Shown here piece by piece: positions 5,315 to 8,933 of a stretch of 8,933 nucleotides of DNA. The stretch's first letter is position 1. Each line of letters opens with the position of its first letter. Position numbers and translations under genes: made by a program. The stretch spans positions 3,591-12,523 of the forward strand of contig DEDQ01000063.1 of assembly GCA_002350065.1 (NCBI GenBank), in the 5' to 3' direction. This stretch comes from Ruminococcus flavefaciens. GTDB taxonomy: Bacteria > Bacillota > Clostridia > Oscillospirales > Ruminococcaceae. The notes under the pieces were generated by a model that was not told the DNA's origin, did no database searches, and saw only the letters and a list, made by a program, of their open reading frames with translations.

Positions 5315-6991
5315 TTACTCTGTTGTCTTCACGAGCACCTTGTTGAGGTCTTCAACGAGCGATGTTATCTCGGAAATAGAGTTGCTTATCGCCTCTGAGC
5401 TCTCGTTTGTGATGCTTACGTTGTCGTCAAGAGCGCTGAATGCGTCAATGGTCATATTAAGTATGCCGATGAGCTGGTTTACGCTCTCGGAATCCATTGT
5501 CGGGTTCTCAGAGCAGAACGTAACGATGTTCTGGAGGAGGTCCTTAACAACGGCTGCACGCTCTTTGGTAGCAGATGTGGATTCGTCGATAGAATTCATA
5601 CTGCTGGTGATATTTGTAACGTCCTCCTTGAGTTTGCCGGAGAGCTCAAGACATTCCGAGGTTATCTCAGCCAGCTTCTCGTGCTGGAGAGTGAGGGCTG
5701 AATGTCTTGCAAGGAGTACAGATTTAGCGTGGATAACGCAGTTTTCAGGAGTATTCAGACCGCGTGCGATAGCGATAGCCATATCACGGCATGAATCGAA
5801 TCCGCAGGCATGGCAGTTGTATTCCTTGTCCTCCTTGGTGTGCTTGCCCATTTTAGCGTAGATGGGTTCGAGCTGCTGCTCTGACGGGATAGGAGTCGGA
5901 ACAGAGGGCTTGTAGTTGCGGAGGAAGTCTGAGAGACGGAGCTCGTCGTCAAAGCGCTTGAAGAGCTTGTCGTCGCCTCTGCCCATGAAGCCGGATTTGC
6001 GGCGGTTCTTGGCGTCTCTTTCGACCTTGCGCATAATTGCCATAACGTCGAAAACGGTCTGATTTGTCTTTGCGGCGGGTCCGACATTGCAGCCGAACTC
6101 GCATGAGAGAACGTCGAATACCTGCGGGTGTTTGGATTCGGGCATTCTTGCGTACATATCAAGCTCGCCGAAAACCTTGTGTACGCCCTCGGAGGTAGTG
6201 ATGTTTACCTCGGGGTCGTGGAGCCAGATATTGTCTCTGAGTCCGCCGGGACGCGAATAGATGCTTCCGAGCTGACCCTGCAGCTCGTCGAATTTGTACT
6301 CGAAGTTATCGCTTGTATCAACGGGTATGCTTATGCCGTTGCGCTCGAAATACTCGATGAGCTTGTCGATAGTAACGTTGTAATCAACGAGACCGGTGTC
6401 CTCGAATTCGAGCTTCTTAGCGATACATGGCGAGATGAAAGCTATAGGATTATTGCGGCGGAGATACTTTCTTATGAAGATAGCTGCACAGGCGATAGGG
6501 CTGTGGATAGGGGAGAGGTTCTGAAGCATCTTCGGCTGATATGTCTCGATATACCTAACGATAGCAGCGCATGGCTGGGTAACGATGTTTCCGACAGTTT
6601 CCTGCTCGATAGCGCGTACGTGAGCCCATGTGCAGATGTCGGCACCGAGTGAACCGTCGTAGATAGTGCAGCCCTGACCCTTGAACCAGTCGAGCACGCC
6701 CTTCCACTTTGTAGGCAGAGCCGCCTTTATAGCGGGGGATACCACTATTATGAGCTTTTCCTTTATGATGTGGGACATACACTCGTCGGTGTCATCTATG
6801 TAGTCTCTTGCACCGTGGTTGCAGGTACGTACACATTCACCGCAGGCAACGCATTTATCGTTGTTTACAGATACGATGAATCTGCCGTCGTCGAGCTGCT
6901 TGACGGTGTTGGCTTCCGGCGCCGGACAGTTTCTTACGCATGAGTTACAGCCCACGCACTTTTCCGGCTTAACGATTATTACTTCATTCAT
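5315..6991 (-). CDS. Sensory-type [FeFe]-hydrogenase domain protein with receptor-like C-terminal coiled coil
   Basis: A 558-residue cytoplasmic iron-sulfur protein. Two N-terminal [4Fe-4S] clusters are ligated by C12/C15/C18/C22 and C47/C50/C53/C57. The H-cluster domain (about 78-320) keeps the four presumed ligands: C141 in TQPCAAI (L1), C189 in SPCIAKK (L2), and C297 and C301 in SCEFGCNVG (L3). In catalytic enzymes L1 is TSCCPGW; here the proton-relay cysteine is Pro140, as expected for slow sensory enzymes. A further Fe-S motif follows (C393, C396, C401, C418). The C-terminus (about 430-558) is Ser/Glu-rich coiled coil, reminiscent of methyl-accepting receptor signalling helices, with no recognisable PAS domain. 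I infer an H2 or redox sensor of the group C kind; a degraded enzyme is possible. The ATG at 6991 is chosen over 7012 because AAGGAG lies 9 bases before it. It follows the coiled-coil gene by 43 bases and ends at a strong terminator. Confidence 0.85.
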   Translation of the reverse strand: MNEVIIVKPEKCVGCNSCVRNCPAPEANTVKQLDDGRFIVSVNNDKCVACGECVRTCNHGARDYIDDTDECMSHIIKEKLIIVVSPAIKAALPTKWKGVLDWFKGQGCTIYDGSLGADICTWAHVRAIEQETVGNIVTQPCAAIVRYIETYQPKMLQNLSPIHSPIACAAIFIRKYLRRNNPIAFISPCIAKKLEFEDTGLVDYNVTIDKLIEYFERNGISIPVDTSDNFEYKFDELQGQLGSIYSRPGGLRDNIWLHDPEVNITTSEGVHKVFGELDMYARMPESKHPQVFDVLSCEFGCNVGPAAKTNQTVFDVMAIMRKVERDAKNRRKSGFMGRGDDKLFKRFDDELRLSDFLRNYKPSVPTPIPSEQQLEPIYAKMGKHTKEDKEYNCHACGFDSCRDMAIAIARGLNTPENCVIHAKSVLLARHSALTLQHEKLAEITSECLELSGKLKEDVTNITSSMNSIDESTSATKERAAVVKDLLQNIVTFCSENPTMDSESVNQLIGILNMTIDAFSALDDNVSITNESSEAISNSISEITSLVEDLNKVLVKTTE

Positions 6992-7000
6992 AGTGCGATA

Positions 7001-7006
7001 CTCCTT
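7001..7006 (-). promoter_or_regulatory. Ribosome binding site deciding the ATG start at 6991
   Basis: AAGGAG at 7006-7001 lies 9 bases upstream of ATG 6991. An ATG at 7012 would place this site inside its own coding region, with no ribosome site upstream, so the seven extra codons are rejected. Confidence 0.8.
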
Positions 7007-7034
7007 GATCATTTAAGAAATATTAGTTAAGATG

Positions 7035-8129
7035 TCACTTCTTTTTCAGTGCCTGAGCCTGAGCAGCGAGTGCTGCGAGGTCGATCTTTCCGCCGTTTTT
7101 CTTTTCGGGGGCTTTTTCGTCTGCACTGTTGTTTTTGCCATTTTCTTCTTTCTTTGTTTCAGCTTTTTCCTCGGGAGTTTCCGCTGCGGGAGCTTCTTCC
7201 TTTTTATCCTTAGCGGCACCGATAGACTCAGCCATTTGTCTGAGCTTATCGAGCTCGTTCTTGCGTTTTTTCATATCCTCGCTCTCGAGGTCGGCGGTGC
7301 GCTTGGGCTCGTCGGGATATTCCGGAGCAAGGTGAGAGGGCTCCTTGAATACGGGTATGCCGCCTTCCTTGAGGGTCTCTTCGGTCTTGTTGAGTATTTC
7401 CTCACATTCGTAGAGGTTGCCAACGCCCTCTTCCTCGAACTTCATCAGAGCCTCGCGGAAGCTGTTGAGCTGCTTGCCGAGACCTATCATCTTATCGAGT
7501 ACGGAAGCGCGCATATTGTCGGACGCATTTTCCATATCGGCAGCTTTATTCTTGGCTTCTGCGATTATTTCAGCCGCTTCGCGCTGTGCCTCATAGATGA
7601 TGACAGCGCCCTCGTCGTTGGCGTATGCGATAGACTTTTCGGCTGCTTCGGCGGCAGTCTTTTCGAGGCTGTCAGCCTTTTCCTTTGCTGAATTTTCGAG
7701 CATATCCGCAGTTTTCTTAGCTTCGATGAACACTGCGCTGAGTGCGAGGGCTTCATCGGCAGCCTTAGCTGCTGCGAGCTGGCTGTTTGCGTCTGCGAGC
7801 TTTGAATTGAGCTCTTCTATTGAAGCGTTAAGCTTTTTTATCTCATTTTCGTATTTTCTGTTATCTTCTTCAGCGGCTTTGAGCTTGGTCGAAAGAGAGT
7901 CGTTCTGGACCTGTACCTCGGTCAGTTTTGCTCTTTCCTCGGCGATGATGCCGTCGATGCTTTTCTGGAGCTCCTTGCCTTTTTTATCGTCCTCCAGCAG
8001 ACGTTTTGTTTCTCTCAGCTCGTTCTTGGCGCTGAACAGCTGTTTGTTGAGATGCTCAAGTCTGTGGATGACTTCAGCTTTGTCATAACCGCCGTATGTG
8101 ACGGTTTTTATAAAGCGAACTTCAGCCAT
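7035..8129 (-). CDS. DivIVA-like coiled-coil protein
   Basis: A 364-residue cytoplasmic protein. The N-terminus (FIKTVTYGGYDKAEVIHRL, 6-24) matches the DivIVA/GpsB start, in which an F...GYxxxEV segment forms the membrane-curvature-sensing hook and leads into a dimeric coiled coil. Residues 21 to about 225 are heptad-rich (for example KLNASIEELNSKLADANSQL), with the A-x-x-x-A-x-x-II-x-EA pattern of DivIVA coiled coils (YEAQREAAEIIAEAKNKA). Residues about 305-347 are Lys/Glu/Ala low complexity, and a short helix (IDLAALAAQAQALKKK) ends the protein, perhaps a binding tail. ATG 8129 has AAGGAGG 9 bases upstream. The frame stays open to 8321, but the extra 64 codons would cross the promoter and are not coding. 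As the first gene before the hydrogenase-like sensor it may place that protein or recruit partners (inference). It is probably not the main cell-division DivIVA, because the usual ylm/sep neighbours are absent. Confidence 0.82.
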   Translation of the reverse strand: MAEVRFIKTVTYGGYDKAEVIHRLEHLNKQLFSAKNELRETKRLLEDDKKGKELQKSIDGIIAEERAKLTEVQVQNDSLSTKLKAAEEDNRKYENEIKKLNASIEELNSKLADANSQLAAAKAADEALALSAVFIEAKKTADMLENSAKEKADSLEKTAAEAAEKSIAYANDEGAVIIYEAQREAAEIIAEAKNKAADMENASDNMRASVLDKMIGLGKQLNSFREALMKFEEEGVGNLYECEEILNKTEETLKEGGIPVFKEPSHLAPEYPDEPKRTADLESEDMKKRKNELDKLRQMAESIGAAKDKKEEAPAAETPEEKAETKKEENGKNNSADEKAPEKKNGGKIDLAALAAQAQALKKK

Positions 8130-8138
8130 TTCTAATTT

Positions 8139-8145
8139 CCTCCTT
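8139..8145 (-). promoter_or_regulatory. Ribosome binding site deciding the ATG start at 8129
   Basis: AAGGAGG, matching the core of the anti-Shine-Dalgarno complement, lies 9 bases before ATG 8129. It rules out the longer open frame beginning at 8321. Confidence 0.88.
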
Positions 8146-8163
8146 AAAACTGCGACGATAGGG

Positions 8164-8200
8164 AATGTGCAGATCGCAACAGAAAAACCCGCCGCACATT
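8164..8200 (-). promoter_or_regulatory. Leader inverted repeat (AATGTGC / GCACATT)
   Basis: Perfect 7-bp arms AATGTGC (8200-8194) and GCACATT (8170-8164) separated by 23 bases lie in the 5' leader of the DivIVA-like gene, 18 bases before its ribosome site. They could form a hairpin that competes with the larger inverted repeat using the same upstream arm. No known riboswitch is recognised. Confidence 0.4.
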
Positions 8201-8283
8201 TTTCGTTACTATATATATACTTTATTATACAACAGAATAAAAATAAAGTCAATATATTATAAAGAAAAATGCGGGCGGGTTTT
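8184..8283. repeat. Imperfect 20-bp inverted repeat enclosing a promoter
   Basis: Plus-strand arm 8184-8204 (aaaacccgcc-gcac-atttttc) and the reverse complement of 8264-8283 (aaaacccgcc-cgc-atttttc) match at 17 positions. The 59 bases between hold the promoter. Transcripts reading in from the upstream gene could fold the arms and meet TTTTT after GGCGGG, acting as a read-through terminator; transcripts from the inner promoter carry only one arm. A two-sided protein operator is the alternative. Confidence 0.5.
8224..8252 (-). promoter_or_regulatory. Near-consensus sigma-A promoter of the DivIVA-like/hydrogenase-like unit
   Basis: TTGACT (8252-8247), a 17-base spacer and TATAAT (8229-8224) match eleven of twelve consensus positions in an AT-rich stretch. 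Transcription should start near 8217, giving a leader of about 88 bases before ATG 8129. Confidence 0.85.
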
Positions 8284-8292
8284 ATACAATTC

Positions 8293-8337
8293 ACACAAAT
8301 CGGCACATTGCTCAGAAACAATGCCTTTCAACTGTGT
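8293..8337 (-). terminator. Weak hairpin after the 185-residue protein gene
   Basis: TGTGT (8337-8333) can pair with ACACA (8297-8293), and GGCATTG (8325-8319) with CAATGTGCC (8310-8302) with a two-base bulge and an 8-base loop. There is no T-run directly after it, so termination may instead depend on the following large inverted repeat. Low confidence. Confidence 0.25.
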
Positions 8338-8349
8338 AAAATGACGTTT

Positions 8350-8907
8350 TTACCACTCGGATTCGCAGGAATTTATAAGAGCCTGTACCTCCGGCTTCTC
8401 ATAGAGACCGAGGTCAAAAAGCTTGTCTGCCTGCTTGCGTGTTATCCTGCCAAGCTCGGAATGCACATACTGACCGTGGCGGCGTTCTTTGCCGTCCCAT
8501 GAGTCGATGACCTCGATCCAGCCCTTGTTGTGCAGGGTAAGCTCGGGAAATCTTGCGGCAGGGTAAAAAGTGCGCACGATAGTCTCGGCGCATTTGTTGT
8601 GATTGGTGTAACCGCACGAATAGGTCTCACCGTCGGGCGAGATCCAGCCAAGCTGAAATGCAGGGTCGTTGTGCTTGAACATTCTGTCGAGGGGAAGAGG
8701 AAATTTTTTATCTGATTCAATAACTTCGACAAAATGATGATCGTTCGGATCGAACTGAAAATACCCGCCCCTGTCATCTAAAACTATCGGGAGCTGATCT
8801 TCTCTTACGAGATCTTCAAAGCCTGTGCCACTGAGCTGTTGAAGTGAATCGGCATAGCGATAGCAATACTGACCGGTCTCTGTTTTATAAACGGCGTATT
8901 TCTGCAT
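8350..8907 (-). CDS. Uncharacterised 185-residue protein with GWISPDG motif
   Basis: A complete small cytoplasmic protein that I cannot assign. The start is firm: AAGGAGG (8921-8915) is 7 bases before ATG 8907. It is rich in aromatic residues and histidine and lacks a signal peptide or membrane segment. The N-terminal half (1-80) looks like mixed beta strands. Residues 87-112 (GWISPDGETYSCGYTNHNKC and on) and 129-166 (GWIEV...RITRKQADKLFDLG) resemble a pattern I recall from small clostridial and phage-associated proteins, 'GWISPDGxxYxCxYxxH...GW.....LTxxQxxxL'. This is a memory of pattern, not a search result. C98 and C106 with H103 could bind metal, but this is weak. It lies in a separate unit upstream of the DivIVA-like gene, whose own promoter follows, so a shared function is not implied. 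Confidence 0.8.
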   Translation of the reverse strand: MQKYAVYKTETGQYCYRYADSLQQLSGTGFEDLVREDQLPIVLDDRGGYFQFDPNDHHFVEVIESDKKFPLPLDRMFKHNDPAFQLGWISPDGETYSCGYTNHNKCAETIVRTFYPAARFPELTLHNKGWIEVIDSWDGKERRHGQYVHSELGRITRKQADKLFDLGLYEKPEVQALINSCESEW

Positions 8908-8933
8908 TCTCAGACCTCCTTCATAAGATTTTT

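Noticed and set aside
6128..6652. 174-codon plus-strand open frame opposite the hydrogenase-like gene
   Set aside because: It mirrors a gene with conserved Fe-S motifs, has no convincing ribosome site and matches no family.
5315..6991. Catalytic H2-producing hydrogenase
   Set aside because: L1 reads TQPCAAI rather than TSCCPGW, so the proton-relay cysteine is missing, and the C-terminus is a signalling-like coiled coil.
7032..7691. 219-codon plus-strand frame rich in Phe/Leu/Ser that could pass for a membrane protein
   Set aside because: Its hydrophobic makeup is the reverse complement of the Lys/Glu/Ala coiled-coil codons of the DivIVA-like gene.
8130..8321. 64-codon N-terminal extension of the DivIVA-like protein, including a hydrophobic segment that looks like a membrane anchor
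   Set aside because: It would run through the promoter and leader, with no ribosome site at its start, whereas ATG 8129 has AAGGAGG at good spacing and begins the conserved DivIVA-like region.

Overview
The window is a stretch of bacterial chromosome in which every supported gene lies on the minus strand. Strong AGGAGG-type ribosome sites, consensus sigma-A promoters, an anaerobic [FeFe]-hydrogenase-family protein, a DivIVA-like protein and BspA-type leucine-rich repeats point to an anaerobic Firmicute. A gut or rumen clostridium of the Ruminococcus type is my best guess from general style, not from a database match.

In transcription order (high to low coordinates) there are three blocks. 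(1) 8350-8907: a 185-residue orphan protein with its own strong ribosome site. (2) 5315-8129: a two-gene unit. A near-perfect promoter (8252-8224, TTGACT-17-TATAAT) drives a DivIVA-like coiled-coil protein and then a 558-residue protein of the sensory type of [FeFe] hydrogenase. The unit ends in a strong intrinsic terminator (5239-5179). (3) 1-5036: a five-gene unit starting at a perfect-consensus promoter (5176-5148, TTGACA-17-TATAAT) that abuts the terminator. It encodes a zinc-ribbon/helical/leucine-rich-repeat protein, a divergent Ser/Thr-type kinase with a C-terminal zinc ribbon, a VWA protein with an intact metal site, a PP2C phosphatase, and a protein whose N-terminus looks like a cytidine deaminase fold without its zinc ligands, followed by a Gln/Gly/Tyr/Pro-repeat tail that runs off the window.

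The kinase + VWA + PP2C set matches the 'TerY-P' triad described in comparative-genomic work on tellurite-resistance-related (Ter) stress systems. It suggests a reversible phosphorylation switch with a VWA adaptor. Gaps of 21-48 bases suggest co-transcription with the LRR protein (possible scaffold) and the deaminase-like protein (possible ligand-binding or output part). No Ter protein (TerB, TerC, TerD) is visible here. The neighbouring unit may couple H2 or redox sensing (H-cluster domain lacking the proton-relay cysteine, plus a receptor-like coiled coil) to a polar or membrane-curvature-type scaffold. Whether the two units cooperate is inference: they are insulated by the terminator but have the same promoter architecture and both have foldable leaders.

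There is no gene-free stretch above 300 bases. The two largest gaps (5037-5314 and 8130-8349) are filled with the promoters, terminator and inverted repeats listed. I see no tRNA, rRNA, CRISPR array, insertion sequence or phage gene.
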